NCBI GenBank assembly: GCA_002238685.1
Contig: MPMV01000006.1
Location: 62,001-126,000, forward strand
Length of the DNA: 64,000 bases
Source of the DNA: a bacterium EF100-94H03 bin56
GTDB taxonomy: Bacteria > Pseudomonadota > Alphaproteobacteria > SP197
Direction of reading: 5' to 3'
Positions 54,780 to 64,000 of this stretch are shown in pieces (position 1 is the first letter of the stretch; each line of letters begins with the position of its first letter). The position numbers and the translations under genes are program-made. The notes under the pieces were generated by a model that was given only the letters and a program-made list of their open reading frames with translations, was not told the DNA's origin and ran no database searches.

Positions 54780-54785
54780 GGTGTC

Positions 54786-56661
54786 CTACTCCCTTCTTGT
54801 TGACAACATGGCGGCCCGCTCGGCCGTGCGCCGGCGACCCAGGTAGGCCTCGATTACGGCCGTGTCGGACTGGACCTCCTCCGGCGTTCCCTCGGCAATG
54901 ACCTGACCCTTGTTTAGCACGATCACACGGTCGCACAATCTCATGATGAGGCTGAGGTCGTGGTCCACAACGAGCATGCCCGGGCCCCGGGCCTGTCTCA
55001 GACGGGCCAGAATGGCCAACAGTTCGTCGGATTCGCTCTTGTTCATCCCCGCCGCCGGTTCGTCGAGCAGAAGGTAACGGGGCTCCAGGGCCAGCGCCCG
55101 GGCGATTTCCAGACGCCGCTGCAGCCCGTAGGCGAGGGTTCCGGCACGGCGCGAGGCATAGCCGGCGATGCCGAGTTCCCGGAGCAGGGCAAGGCATCGC
55201 TGAGTCATGCCGGCCGCCCCCGGGCCCGCAGATCCTGCCGCGACGGCGGTCTTGACGTTCTCCAGGGATGACAGGTTGGAAAACAGCCTGATGTTCTGGA
55301 AGGTGCGTCCGACGCCACGCCGGGCAATCAGGTGGCTGGGCATGGCGGTGATGTCGGCGCCATCAAGCACGATCGTGCCTCCGTCGCACTCGAGGGCACC
55401 GGAGATACAGCCAAGCAGGGTGGTCTTTCCCGAACCGTTGGGGCCGATGAGGCCGACGATCTCGCCGGGTGCGAGCGAAAGACTGGCGCCGTCCACGGCG
55501 CGCAGGCCGCCGAACGCCCTTGTGACATCACGAATCTCGAGTGCACCCTCCGGTTCAACCCGGACGGGCGCGACAACGGCAGGTTCGCCGGAATCCTGAC
55601 GGCGGCGCAGGACGATGTCCTCGATCTCGCGGTAGTCGAACAGCCCGTTGCGGCGCCAGAACAGCACGCCGAGGATGGCCAGCGAGAGGCCGATATCCGT
55701 GAGACCGAAGACCGTCGGCTCATCGAACCAGGCGGCATTGATGAACTCCTCCACCGATCGCAGGACCTCGATGAGGATAGTGACGACAACCGCGCCCGCC
55801 ACGGCCCCTGACACGCTTGTCATGCCACCCACGATCAGCATGACGAGGACTGCAAAGGTGATCTGAAAATAGAACTCCCTGGGTGAATAGACCCCGAGTT
55901 CATGGGCGAGGAGCACGCCGGCGATTGCCGCAATACCGGCACTGATCGTCCAGGCAAGGAGGCGGCGACGGTGGACGTCGACGCCTACGGCCCTGGCCGC
56001 CGGTTCGTCTTCGCGCGCCGCCCGCAACTCGAGTCCTGGCAGGGAATCGCGGAAGATACGGCACACCACGAGAGCCACGACGACAAACAGCAGGGCCAGC
56101 GGTATGTCAACGGTTCGCGGTACGCCGATCAGCGCCTGGCTGCCGCGGGTGAAGTCCCGTGCGCCCACGAGGATGCCATAGGCGATGATGAGCAGTCCCA
56201 GGGTGGCGATCGCAGCCGAGGCGCCCCCGACACGGCCCAGGGGTGGCGAGCGCAGCGGAGGCGCCACGGAGACGGCAGATCGGGATACCGACGAGAAAGC
56301 CGACGATCGTCACGAGGACAACGGCGATCGCGCCGGCCAGGAGAAAGTGGAGTTCGAGACCGGCAAGCCACAGCGGCAGGTCGGGAAGAAAGATGGCCTT
56401 CTGAGCCACAGGTATGGTGAGGACACCGGTGACATGCGCCGCCAGGCCCATGAAGGCCGCGTGACCGAAGCTCAGGATCCCGGAATTGCCCGTGAAGGCG
56501 CTGAAGGCCAGCACGGCAACGGTCAGCACGAGGTAGTGCGTCACCGTTCCCTGGAGAGCCGCACCCGCCGTCTGCCACACCAGAAGGGACACCGCAGCGA
56601 TGGGAACCAGCATGAGCAGGCTGCCGGCAAGGGGCGGCCACGACGCGAGACGGGACCTCAT
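54786..56661 (-). pseudogene. livM-livG: LivM-LivG fusion, frameshifted inside LivM
   Basis: From ATG 56661 a frame encodes the LivM N-terminus (MRSRLASWPPLAGSLLM, FGHAAFMGLAAH) up to VGIPICRLRGASAA. The rest (GGASAAIATLGLLIIAYG, then the LivG ATPase with GLIGPNGSGKTT, YLLLDEPAAGMNKSE, VVDHD) lies in another frame read on to 54786. At the joint a stretch is duplicated (56197-56265) and one extra C in a CCCC run causes the shift; deleting it would restore a continuous LivM-LivG fusion. LivM and LivG being one protein is itself seen in some families. A sequencing error is possible. Confidence 0.85.
56197..56265 (-). repeat. Imperfect tandem duplication in livM
   Basis: Two blocks, 56236-56265 (first in reading direction) and 56197-56225, repeat the codons for GASAA.AT.G; offset is 39-40 bases. 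They differ by a one-base indel and two substitutions, and diverge beyond that. The indel makes the frameshift described for livM. Confidence 0.82.
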
Positions 56662-56808
56662 GTCAACGTGTTCACCCGTGTCACCATGAACTGCCCGCCC
56701 GCATGGACCGGCGACATTGTAAGACCCCGGCAGGCTCGTCAAGCGGCGTTGACCGGCCTTGTCCGCGTTGCAACAGTGGCCGCCGGCACGTGACCGATGC
56801 GAGGTGTC
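56662..56808. promoter_or_regulatory. Divergent promoter region livM / glutamine-synthetase-like
   Basis: A 147-base region without a gene from which both operons start. GCGAGGTGTC just before ATG 56809 is the + strand ribosome site. No operator was identified. Confidence 0.4.
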
Positions 56809-58110
56809 ATGACGAAAGGAGAACTTGTTCTGCTGGTCTGGAACGACCTGGTGGGACTGTCGCGGACCAGGGGCGTTCCCGTGGAGCAGTACGAGGGCCG
56901 CCGCCGCCACGGGCTGGGTTGGGCGCTGGCGGGCCAGTCCCTGACACCCTTCGAGGACATCGCACCCAATCCACGGGGGCCCATGGGCGAGGTGCGCCAG
57001 GTGCCGGACGATGCAACCCGGAGGCGCATTGTCCTCAAGCAGGACTACCCGGCGTTCCATGTCGCCCTGTGCAACAGCCTCCTTGCCGACGGCACCCCCT
57101 GGGAGTGCTGCACCCGGAGCTTCCTCGCACAGGCCCTCGACGACCTCGAGGACCAGACCGGGCTCGAGGTCGCCATCGCCTACGAAAACGAGTTCCTGCT
57201 CATCGATCAGGACCTGGAGTGGGCGGCACCGTTTTCCGTGGATTCCATTCGCCGTGCCGCACCCTTTGCCGATCTCTGCACCCGGGCACTGATTGATGCC
57301 GGCGTCGATCTCGAGACCTTCGAGCCCGAGTACGGAGTCGGGCAGTACGAGGTGAGTTGCGGACCGGCAACGGGGCTCGCCGGCGCCGATCGTGTCGTCA
57401 TCACCAGGGAGACGGTGCGCGAGGCTGCACGCCAATGCTCGATTGCTGCGAGTTTTTCGCCGAAACCGGCGCCGGATGCCGTCGGCAACGGCTGCCATCT
57501 TCACTTGAGCCTGTGGGACAGTGCCGGCAATCCGGTGACGGCCGACCCCGCCGGTCCGGGTGGTCTGAGCGACACCGCCGGACGCTTTGTCGCCGGGGTC
57601 CACCGTCACCTGCGGGCTCTCGTCGCCATCACGGCGCCGAGTCCGGTCTCCTACATGCGTCTCGGGCCGCACCACTGGAGCTGCGGCTTCGACGCTGTCG
57701 GGGTGCAGAACCGCGAGGCGGCGATCCGGATCTGCCCTGCGCCCGACGGCGACGCTGCGGCCTTCAACATCGAAGTCCGCTCCACCGATGCGACAGCCAG
57801 CCCCTACCTTGCCATCGGCGCCATCGTCCGCGCCGGGCTCGAGGGAATCCGCGCCGGAATGACGCCACCTGCCATGGTCAACCAGGATCCGGCCTCAATG
57901 AGCGACACCGAACGTCGCGATCACGGTATCAACACCCTGCCAGCCACCCTCGACGAGGCCCTGGACGCCTTCCTGGATGAAGACAGTGTCCGGCACTGGT
58001 TCACACCGGTGATGATCGAGGCCTACGGCGCCCTCAAGCGTCTCGAGGCCGCGAATGCGAGAGCCATGAGCGAGGCGGAACTCTGCCGGAAGTACCGCGG
58101 TGCCTACTGA
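56809..58110 (+). CDS. Glutamine synthetase-like ligase (gamma-glutamyl-amine type)
   Basis: 433 residues from ATG 56809 (GCGAGG in front); ATG 56797 is less likely. Catalytic motifs: YENEFLLI, EYGVGQYEVSC (metal Glu), NGCHLHLSLWD (His), SPVSYMRLGPHHWSC, and IEVRSTDATASPYLAIG. Such proteins join glutamate to ammonia or to amines. Because a Liv importer, aminotransferase and amidohydrolase are adjacent, glutamylation of an amine is more likely than general nitrogen assimilation. Type and substrate not determined. Confidence 0.9.
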   Translation: MTKGELVLLVWNDLVGLSRTRGVPVEQYEGRRRHGLGWALAGQSLTPFEDIAPNPRGPMGEVRQVPDDATRRRIVLKQDYPAFHVALCNSLLADGTPWECCTRSFLAQALDDLEDQTGLEVAIAYENEFLLIDQDLEWAAPFSVDSIRRAAPFADLCTRALIDAGVDLETFEPEYGVGQYEVSCGPATGLAGADRVVITRETVREAARQCSIAASFSPKPAPDAVGNGCHLHLSLWDSAGNPVTADPAGPGGLSDTAGRFVAGVHRHLRALVAITAPSPVSYMRLGPHHWSCGFDAVGVQNREAAIRICPAPDGDAAAFNIEVRSTDATASPYLAIGAIVRAGLEGIRAGMTPPAMVNQDPASMSDTERRDHGINTLPATLDEALDAFLDEDSVRHWFTPVMIEAYGALKRLEAANARAMSEAELCRKYRGAY

Positions 58111-59266
58111 AATGACGCCCGCCGCCTCGACCGCAGGCGTGGCGTGCGATCTGCCCCTGATCGACCATCACTGTCACGGCGTGATGCCGGGAGACCTCGA
58201 TCTGCAGACGTTCGAGGCGCTGATGAGCGAGAGCTACCGGCCGCCACCCATCGGAACCTCTCAGTTCGACAAGCCGCTCGGCCTCATGGTCCGCAGCCAG
58301 TGTGCGCCCCTGCTCGACCTCGACCCCTTCACGCAAGGCAGGGACTACGTCGAACGCCGCCGCCAGATCGGCGCCGCCGAGGTCAACCGGCGCCTGCTCG
58401 GCGCCTGCGGTCTGGAACGGCTGATCGTCGACACCGGCCACCGGAGCGAATCGATTGCCGACGTGCCGGCGATGGCGGCGATCTCGGGGCGGCCGGCCCA
58501 CGAGGTTGTCCGCATCGAGGCCGTGGCCGAGGAGGTGGCGCGGTCCGGCGTCGACGCGGCGCATTTCCCTGAAGCATTCGGCGATACCCTGGCGGCGCGG
58601 ACACGCGGCGCGGTGGGCCTGAAGACCATTGTCGCCTACCGCACGACCTTCGCCATCGACCAGAGCCCGCCTTCGGCCGCCGAGGTGAGAACGGCAACGG
58701 ATGCCTGGTTCCGCTCCATCGAGACCTCAGGAACGGTGCGCCTCGAGGCGGTCGACATCGTGCGCTCTGGCCTGTGGTCAGGTGCCGAACTCGCCCGTCA
58801 GCACGGGCTTCCCCTGCAGATTCACGTCGGTTTCGGCGACCCCGACATCACCATGCACGCCTGCGACCCGACGCACTTCACGGAGTTCCTGCGCGCCATG
58901 GAATCCTGGGAGGTCACCTGCACGCTGCTCCACAACTATCCCTTCCATCGCGAGGCCGCCTGGCTCGCCGAGATCTTCCGCAACGTCTATTACGACGTCG
59001 GCGTGGTCCTCAATTTCACTGGCCCCCAGGCCGCCACGATCATGGGGGAAGCCCTGGAAATGGGCCCCTTCTTCAAGCAGCTCTACAGTTCGGATGCCTT
59101 CGGGCTGGCCGAGCTCCACTTTCTGGGCCAGCTCCAGTTCCGGCGCACACTGCGCAATCATCTCGACCGCTGGATCCTGGAGGGCATGCTCAACCTGGCG
59201 GAGGCCGACCGCATCGTCGCCATGATTGCCACGGGCAACGCCTCGAGGATCTACCGGCGCCTGTAG
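58100..59266 (+). CDS. Amidohydrolase_2-type metal hydrolase
   Basis: 388 residues from GTG 58100 (ATG 58112 is possible). Metal ligands: His-x-His in DHHCHG, Lys in GLKTIVAYR, His in QIHVGFGD and LLHNYPFHREA, Asp in YSSDAFG. The N-terminal domain of the eukaryotic FluG/NodGS proteins is an amidohydrolase fused to a glutamine-synthetase domain; here the two are adjacent genes with overlapping ends, in the order ligase then hydrolase. It may cleave the gamma-glutamyl amide or a related C-N bond. Confidence 0.88.
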   Translation: MPTEMTPAASTAGVACDLPLIDHHCHGVMPGDLDLQTFEALMSESYRPPPIGTSQFDKPLGLMVRSQCAPLLDLDPFTQGRDYVERRRQIGAAEVNRRLLGACGLERLIVDTGHRSESIADVPAMAAISGRPAHEVVRIEAVAEEVARSGVDAAHFPEAFGDTLAARTRGAVGLKTIVAYRTTFAIDQSPPSAAEVRTATDAWFRSIETSGTVRLEAVDIVRSGLWSGAELARQHGLPLQIHVGFGDPDITMHACDPTHFTEFLRAMESWEVTCTLLHNYPFHREAAWLAEIFRNVYYDVGVVLNFTGPQAATIMGEALEMGPFFKQLYSSDAFGLAELHFLGQLQFRRTLRNHLDRWILEGMLNLAEADRIVAMIATGNASRIYRRL

Positions 59267-59270
59267 GCCG

Positions 59271-59795
59271 TCAGGCCGTGGGATCCTTCGGTACGTAGGG
59301 AACTGCGCGGCGAATCGCGAATCCTGCGAGGATGGCGGACAGTCCGGCAGCAAGGACGACGAGGGCGACGCGCTGCCAGGAACGTTCGGTCTGGGTCACC
59401 TCCGCGCGGATCTCGTCAAACGAAACGGAGATGCCCTCGTCGTAGGGATCGTGTTCGATCACGCCCCACATCCTGACGGTTTCGGCACCGGGGGTCTCGG
59501 CGGTCTCATCGACCAGGACCTCGACATCGCGGTAAATGCCGATACGGTCGCGCACCGAGACATAACTGGGGTAGATGGAGTGGTAGGTGTAGAGGGTCTC
59601 TTCGCCCCGCAACCGCATGTTGACGATGTGCAACCCGTCGTAGTCGTAGTCCAGCAGGATACCGATCAGATAGCCGCGCTTCCAGACGAGGTCGTCCTCG
59701 TCGGGGATGTCCGGGATGTTGGATACCCAGACGATGACCCCGCCAAGTGTGGCCACGAGTCCCAGGGCATAGAGCCAGCCTGCAAACAGTCTCAT
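59271..59795 (-). CDS. Two-segment membrane protein, DUF3592-like
   Basis: 174 residues with membrane segments near residues 4-24 and 142-166; the middle is soluble and beta-rich (YLIGILLDYDYDGLHIVN, VLVDETAETPGAETVRMWG). Similar to DUF3592 proteins, function unknown. Last gene on the minus strand before the convergent amidohydrolase; the stop codons are 4 bases apart. No terminator seen. Confidence 0.72.
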   Translation of the reverse strand: MRLFAGWLYALGLVATLGGVIVWVSNIPDIPDEDDLVWKRGYLIGILLDYDYDGLHIVNMRLRGEETLYTYHSIYPSYVSVRDRIGIYRDVEVLVDETAETPGAETVRMWGVIEHDPYDEGISVSFDEIRAEVTQTERSWQRVALVVLAAGLSAILAGFAIRRAVPYVPKDPTA

Positions 59796-59802
59796 CGCGA
59801 TC

Positions 59803-60312
59803 TCAATCGGGTGGAATGAAGAAGAACTCGAGGTGCCCCATGTGCTGGCGCAGCGCCGTCCATCCCGCCGAACCAAAGGTCAGCATGGCCAGTGCGGACG
59901 TCGGAAACTTGCGGTCGAGCCGGTCCATGGCATCGCCTGTCGCCGTCGCCGCCAGGTACTGCGCCGTCATCTGCAGGACGGGATCGTGTCCCACCACCAT
60001 GACCCGTTCCATGGAGGAGGGCGTACGCCGCAGCAGGGAGACGAGATGGCGTGCGTCTCCGTGGTAGAGGCCCTCTTCGTAGCGGATTTCCGTGTTGCCG
60101 AGTACTGGAAGCAGAATGTCCAGAGTCTCGCGGGTGCGAAGTGCGGTCGAACACAACACGAGATCGCACCCCAGCGAACGTTCCTCCAGCCAGCTGGCGA
60201 GGCCGGCGGCGCGGCGCCTCCCGCGGTTGCGCAAGGGACGATCATGGTCGTCAACCGTGATGTCCGCCCAACTGGATTTGGCATGGCGAACGAGATAAAG
60301 TGCGGCGGTCAT
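59803..60312 (-). CDS. sixA: Phosphohistidine phosphatase SixA-like
   Basis: 169 residues from MTAALYLVRHAKSSW (ATG 60312). LVRHAKSSW is the RHG motif of the histidine phosphatase superfamily, and VMVVGHDPVL has the second catalytic His. SixA removes phosphate from phosphohistidine in signalling proteins. Divergent from ppk1 (70 bases). Confidence 0.9.
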   Translation of the reverse strand: MTAALYLVRHAKSSWADITVDDHDRPLRNRGRRRAAGLASWLEERSLGCDLVLCSTALRTRETLDILLPVLGNTEIRYEEGLYHGDARHLVSLLRRTPSSMERVMVVGHDPVLQMTAQYLAATATGDAMDRLDRKFPTSALAMLTFGSAGWTALRQHMGHLEFFFIPPD

Positions 60313-60382
60313 CACACATCGTCTCCTGCAACGGTCGCGGACATCCCGCACAACCCGCTTCACGACCCGAGGCTAGCACAGA

Positions 60383-62545
60383 ATGGTCAGTCAGGAACTC
60401 GATACCGTCCTTGCCGTCACGCCGGCACTCACCGAGGCGCCGGCCGATCGCTACATCAACCGTGAACTGAGCTGGCTGGCGTTCAACGAACGGGTTCTCG
60501 AGGAAGCGCGCAACACCCGTCATCCGCTCCTTGAACGACTGAGATTCCTGTCGATCTCCGCCAGCAATCTCGACGAATTCCAGATGGTGAGAGTGGCCGG
60601 CCTCAAGGCCCAGGTCGATGCCGGTGTCACCACTCCGGGCATCGATGGCCTGTCTCCGGCGCGTCAGCTGACAGCAATCAAGGACCGTTCGAAAACACTG
60701 ATCGACGGCCAGTATGTCGTCTGGCGCACCCTGCGGGGGCTGCTGTCACGGGAGGGAATATCGGTGGTCGGCGAGGGCCAGCTCGACGACGACGAACGCA
60801 CCTGGCTCGCCGGTCACTTCGAACGCGAAATCCTGCCCTTGTTGACGCCAATGGCGATTGACCCTGCTCATCCCTTCCCCTTCATTCCCAATTTCGGATT
60901 CGGCATTGCCCTGAAACTCATCGGCGAAGGTGGGGATGAACCGGTCCATGCCATCATCAGGCTGCCACAACAGACCGATCGCTTCATTCGCCTGCCCGCT
61001 GACAAGGGATCGCGCTTCCTGCCCCTCGAACAGGCCGTGCGCATGCATCTCAAGAACCTGTTTCCGGGATTCAGATTGCTCGAAACCGGCTTTTTCCGCG
61101 TGGTGCGCGACAGTGAAATCGAGATCGACGAGGAATCGCAGGACCTGGTGCGCCATTTCGAGAGCGCTCTCAAGCGGCGGCGGCGCGGCAGTGTGATCGA
61201 TCTCGTGGTCGATGCGGCCATGCCTGGCGAACTTCTCAATCTTCTGACCGACCGCCTCGATGTCATTCCCGGCGATGTCACCGTGGTCGCGGGCGAACTC
61301 GGTCTGAGTGATCTTGCCCGGCTGATCGTCGACCATCGCCCCGATCTGCTGTTCGATCCCTATTCGGCGCGCTTTCCAGAGCGCATACGCGACTTCGGCG
61401 GCAACTGCTTCGATGCCATCCGAGCCAAGGACATCATCGTCCATCACCCCTATGAGAGTTTCGATGTCGTGGTCCAGTTCCTGCAGCAGGCGGCGCGCGA
61501 CCCCGCGGTCGTGGCGATCAAGCAGACTCTCTACCGGACAAGCGAGGGATCGCCGATCGTCAAGGCTCTCATCGAGGCAGCGGAGGCGGGCAAGTCGGTG
61601 ACTGCGGTCGTTGAACTCAAGGCGCGGTTCGACGAGGAGGCGAACATCCGCTGGGCCCGCGGTCTCGAACATGCCGGCGCCCAGATCGTCTACGGCATTC
61701 CGGACTTCAAGACCCACACGAAGATCTCACTCATCGTGCGCCGCGAACACGGCGCCCTGGTGACCTACGTTCACTTCGGAACCGGCAACTACCACCCCGT
61801 CACTGCGAAGATCTACACCGATCTTTCCCTCTTCACCGCCGCGCCGGCGCTCACCCGGGACGCCAACCGGATTTTCAACTTCCTGACCGGATACATCAGG
61901 CCACACACCCTCGAGGCGGTCGCCATGTCGCCGGGCATCCTGCGCCAGCGCCTTCATGAGCTGATCGGCCGTGAAATCGACAATGCCCGGGCCGGCAGGC
62001 CGGCCGCCATCTGGGCCAAGATGAACTCCCTCGTCGATTCGGAGATCATCGACCTGCTCTACCAGGCGTCCGGTTCCGGCGTGGAGATCGATCTCGTGGT
62101 GCGCGGCATCTGCTGCCTGCGTCCCGGTGTGGAGGGCCTGTCGGAGAGGATCCGGGTGAAGAGCCTCATCGGCCGGTTTCTCGAGCACAGCCGCATTTTC
62201 TGCTTTGCCAACGGCGGCGAGATGCCATCGTCCGATACCCTTGTCTTCCTGTCATCGGCGGACTGGATGACCCGGAATTTCGACTATCGGGTGGAGACCA
62301 TGGTCCCGATCCTCAACCCGACGGTTCACCGGCAGATTCTCGATCAGATCATGGTGGCCAACCTGCGCGATACGGAGCAGTCCTGGACCCTGACCAGCGA
62401 TGGCGCCTACACGAGGCTCGCCAACACAAACAACGCCTTTTCCGCCCACCGCTTCTTCATGATCAATCCCAGCCTGTCGGGCCGGGGCAGTGCACTGCAA
62501 CGGCAGATCCAGCGGGGCAATGCGACACCCACGCCGGCGGAATGA
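60383..62545 (+). CDS. ppk1: Polyphosphate kinase 1
   Basis: 720 residues, usual length. Domains in order: N-terminal ([20 protein letters not shown]), head, and two catalytic PLD-like halves. The first catalytic half has [12 protein letters not shown] and [10 protein letters not shown], with [12 protein letters not shown], where the His is the likely autophosphorylated residue; the second half carries [13 protein letters not shown] and [15 protein letters not shown]. It makes polyphosphate from ATP reversibly. The stop overlaps the next start by 4 bases. Confidence 0.97.
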   Translation: MVSQELDTVLAVTPALTEAPADRYINRELSWLAFNERVLEEARNTRHPLLERLRFLSISASNLDEFQMVRVAGLKAQVDAGVTTPGIDGLSPARQLTAIKDRSKTLIDGQYVVWRTLRGLLSREGISVVGEGQLDDDERTWLAGHFEREILPLLTPMAIDPAHPFPFIPNFGFGIALKLIGEGGDEPVHAIIRLPQQTDRFIRLPADKGSRFLPLEQAVRMHLKNLFPGFRLLETGFFRVVRDSEIEIDEESQDLVRHFESALKRRRRGSVIDLVVDAAMPGELLNLLTDRLDVIPGDVTVVAGELGLSDLARLIVDHRPDLLFDPYSARFPERIRDFGGNCFDAIRAKDIIVHHPYESFDVVVQFLQQAARDPAVVAIKQTLYRTSEGSPIVKALIEAAEAGKSVTAVVELKARFDEEANIRWARGLEHAGAQIVYGIPDFKTHTKISLIVRREHGALVTYVHFGTGNYHPVTAKIYTDLSLFTAAPALTRDANRIFNFLTGYIRPHTLEAVAMSPGILRQRLHELIGREIDNARAGRPAAIWAKMNSLVDSEIIDLLYQASGSGVEIDLVVRGICCLRPGVEGLSERIRVKSLIGRFLEHSRIFCFANGGEMPSSDTLVFLSSADWMTRNFDYRVETMVPILNPTVHRQILDQIMVANLRDTEQSWTLTSDGAYTRLANTNNAFSAHRFFMINPSLSGRGSALQRQIQRGNATPTPAE

Positions 62546-64000
62546 ACGGAGCCGTTGAGGCGGTCCCCGCCGCCAGGGCGGGGGTGATCGATATCGGCTC
62601 GAATTCGATTCGCCTCGTCATATTCGACGGTCTCGGTCGGGCGCCCCTGCCGGTCATCAACCACAAGGCGGTCATCGGACTCGGTGTGGACGTCGAACGT
62701 CACGGCTGGTTCGGCGAAGAAGCCTTTCGCAGAGGCATCGAGGCCGTCGATATCCTGGTGCGCCTTGCCGACAGTGTTCCCTGCGCAGACCTCGCCCTCT
62801 ATGCCACGGCCGCCGTCCGCCAGGCGGCCAACGGCAGCCACTTCTGCCGCGCCGTCGAGGCAAGGACGGGCCGTGCCGTGACGGTGCTGACCGGTACCGG
62901 GGAGGCGCGACTGTCGGCAGCCGGCGTCATCTCGGCACTGCCCGGTCTGTCCGGCGTCATCGGAGACCTCGGCGGCGGCAGCCTGGAGCTCATCGCCGTC
63001 GAAGACGGCACCGTCATGGAGCAGGCGACACGCGACATCGGACCCTTGCGCCTGAAGGAACGATGGGGGGAGGATCCGGCACATGCATCGGCAGCAATTC
63101 GCGAGGCCGTTTGCACCGTGACCTGGCTTGAAGCCTGGAAACACCGGGATTTTCACGCGGTGGGTGGTTCGTGGCGGGCCATCGCCCGCCTCCACATGAC
63201 GCAGCATCACTATCCGCTGACCATCGTGCATGGCTACACCATGGCGCCGGCAGAGGCACGGACCTTCACCGGCATGCTGGAGAAACTGAGCGACGAGACA
63301 ACGTCGCGGATCCGCGGCATCTCCAGACGGCGGGCCGCCATCCTGCCCTGGGGCGCCATGGTGCTCGACCACCTGATGGATGTCCTTGAGCCACGGAACG
63401 TCGTGTTTTCGGCCCAGGGCCTCAGGGAAGGGCATCACTTCCGCATGCTCGATGCCACCACCCGCAAGAGCGACCCGCTGATCGCCGCATGCCATCAGCT
63501 TGCACTCTGGCACCGCCGGTTCGCCGACTGTTCGGCGGCTCTCGAACGCTGGGTCGCCCCCGTGATCCGGCATCGTGGTCATGCCGACCCGCGCCTCGTG
63601 CGCGCCGCCTGCATTCTCGCCGACACCGGCTGGAGGGAACACCCCGAGGAACGTGCCAGGGGGGTCCTCTCCCTGGGTCTCCCCACGCCCCTGTCGGGGC
63701 GCGGGCTCCAAGGACAGGGCAGGGCGCCGCCCCCGGCTGGAGGGAACACCCCGAGTACCGTGCCAGGCGTTCCCTCTCCAGGGTTCTCCACATGCCCTGG
63801 TCGGTGCTCGATCACCAGGAAAGGGCATGGCTCGCCCTTGCCCTCTTCGTGCGCTACGGCGGCGCGGAAACGGCAGAAGAAGCGGCGCCGTGCCGCCGCC
63901 TGCTGAAACCGGACACGGTTGACGGGGCGGTGCTGCTCGGCAGGCTGCTGCGTCTTGCACTTGTCTTGAGTGCCGGACGCGGGCCCATCCTTGATTCGTC
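62542..64000 (+). pseudogene. ppx: Exopolyphosphatase Ppx/GppA, frameshifted near the C-terminus, 3' end outside window
   Basis: The N-terminal actin-like ATPase domain is intact (AGVIDIGSNSIRLVIFDG, VIGDLGGGSLELI) and the HD-like C-terminal region starts normally (VRAACILADTGWREHPE). Then 63628-63734 and 63735-63841 are imperfect copies of one 107-base segment; because 107 is not a multiple of three, the frame shifts and the first frame ends at 63904-63906. Without the first copy the protein would continue GWREHPEYRARRSLSRVLH ... ALFVRYGGAETAEEAA to beyond the window. The gene is thus either inactivated or the extra copy is an artefact. Confidence 0.85.
63628..63841 (+). repeat. About 107-base imperfect tandem duplication in ppx
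   Basis: Copy 1 63628-63734, copy 2 63735-63841. The first 21 bases are identical; identity falls along the copy, with copy 1 showing mostly T or A replaced by G or C. Copy 2 carries the codons expected for the normal protein. Confidence 0.85.

Noticed and set aside
56662..57675. Minus-strand frame continuing upstream of livM
   Set aside because: This part is antisense to the glutamine-synthetase-like gene; the family N-terminus of LivM begins at 56661.
1..64000. CRISPR arrays, tRNA and rRNA genes
   Set aside because: No regularly spaced repeats, cloverleaf-like segments or rRNA signatures were noticed when reading both strands; a dedicated tRNA scan would settle this.

Overview
The window is GC-rich, gene-dense bacterial DNA, most likely from an alphaproteobacterium. 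The evidence is the DUF1127 mini-protein, a class I fructose-bisphosphate aldolase, a ppk1/ppx/sixA group, and many small catabolic operons each with its own ABC importer. The genus cannot be fixed from sequence alone. No tRNA, rRNA or CRISPR array was found.

Layout. Bases 1-5415: a truncated acyl-CoA ligase, a carnitine-dehydrogenase-like protein, a CurA-type reductase, an enolase-superfamily enzyme and an aldolase, all on +. Bases 5416-6618: a gene graveyard with remnants of an Mrr-type restriction enzyme (two in-frame stops) and of catalase-peroxidase KatG (frameshift plus stop). Bases 6619-9360: a YtrA/GntR-type ABC operon with a near-perfect palindrome in front and a DUF2807 protein at the end. 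Bases 9361-12938: an IS66 transposase scrap, an AlbA_2-domain protein, a 47-residue mini-protein and an HNH nuclease. Bases 13064-17131: ureidoglycolate lyase, allantoicase, an amine-oxidase-like flavoprotein and, convergent, a gamma-butyrobetaine-dioxygenase-like protein.

Bases 18052-29703 are the most unusual part. A NitT/TauT-type ABC importer is divergent from an operon that encodes an M24-fold hydrolase, two N,N-dimethylformamidase-type large subunits, one matching small subunit, a short-chain dehydrogenase and two sister cupins. The two Tyr and one Glu that bind iron in the known dimethylformamidase can be located in both large subunits. The operon looks like an uptake-plus-hydrolysis pathway for an unidentified N-substituted amide.

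Bases 30255-39444: a peptide-type ABC operon with an amidase and a secreted alpha/beta hydrolase, then a LysR regulator. Bases 39446-45534: a metal-related area. DoxX and bufC/bufB/bufA1 (bufferin copper-peptide maturation) lie on the minus strand, and a hipBA toxin-antitoxin pair plus gene scraps sits between DoxX and bufC as if inserted. Bases 45610-48510: an operon of cysteine-dioxygenase-like protein, four-domain rhodanese and bicupin. Bases 48867-49684: a VapBC-type toxin-antitoxin pair. Bases 49833-59266: a Liv-type ABC importer with an aminotransferase and an N-formylglutamate-amidohydrolase-like enzyme, divergent from a glutamine-synthetase-like and an amidohydrolase gene (FluG-like pair). 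Bases 59271-64000: a membrane protein, SixA, Ppk1 and Ppx.

Three genes (M24 hydrolase, livM, ppx) carry imperfect tandem duplications of 75, about 39 and about 107 bases. In each, the first copy matches the second well at its start and progressively worse, with mismatches mostly to G or C, toward its end. livM and ppx are frameshifted there. This may be biological, but the shared pattern makes a sequencing or assembly artefact a serious alternative.
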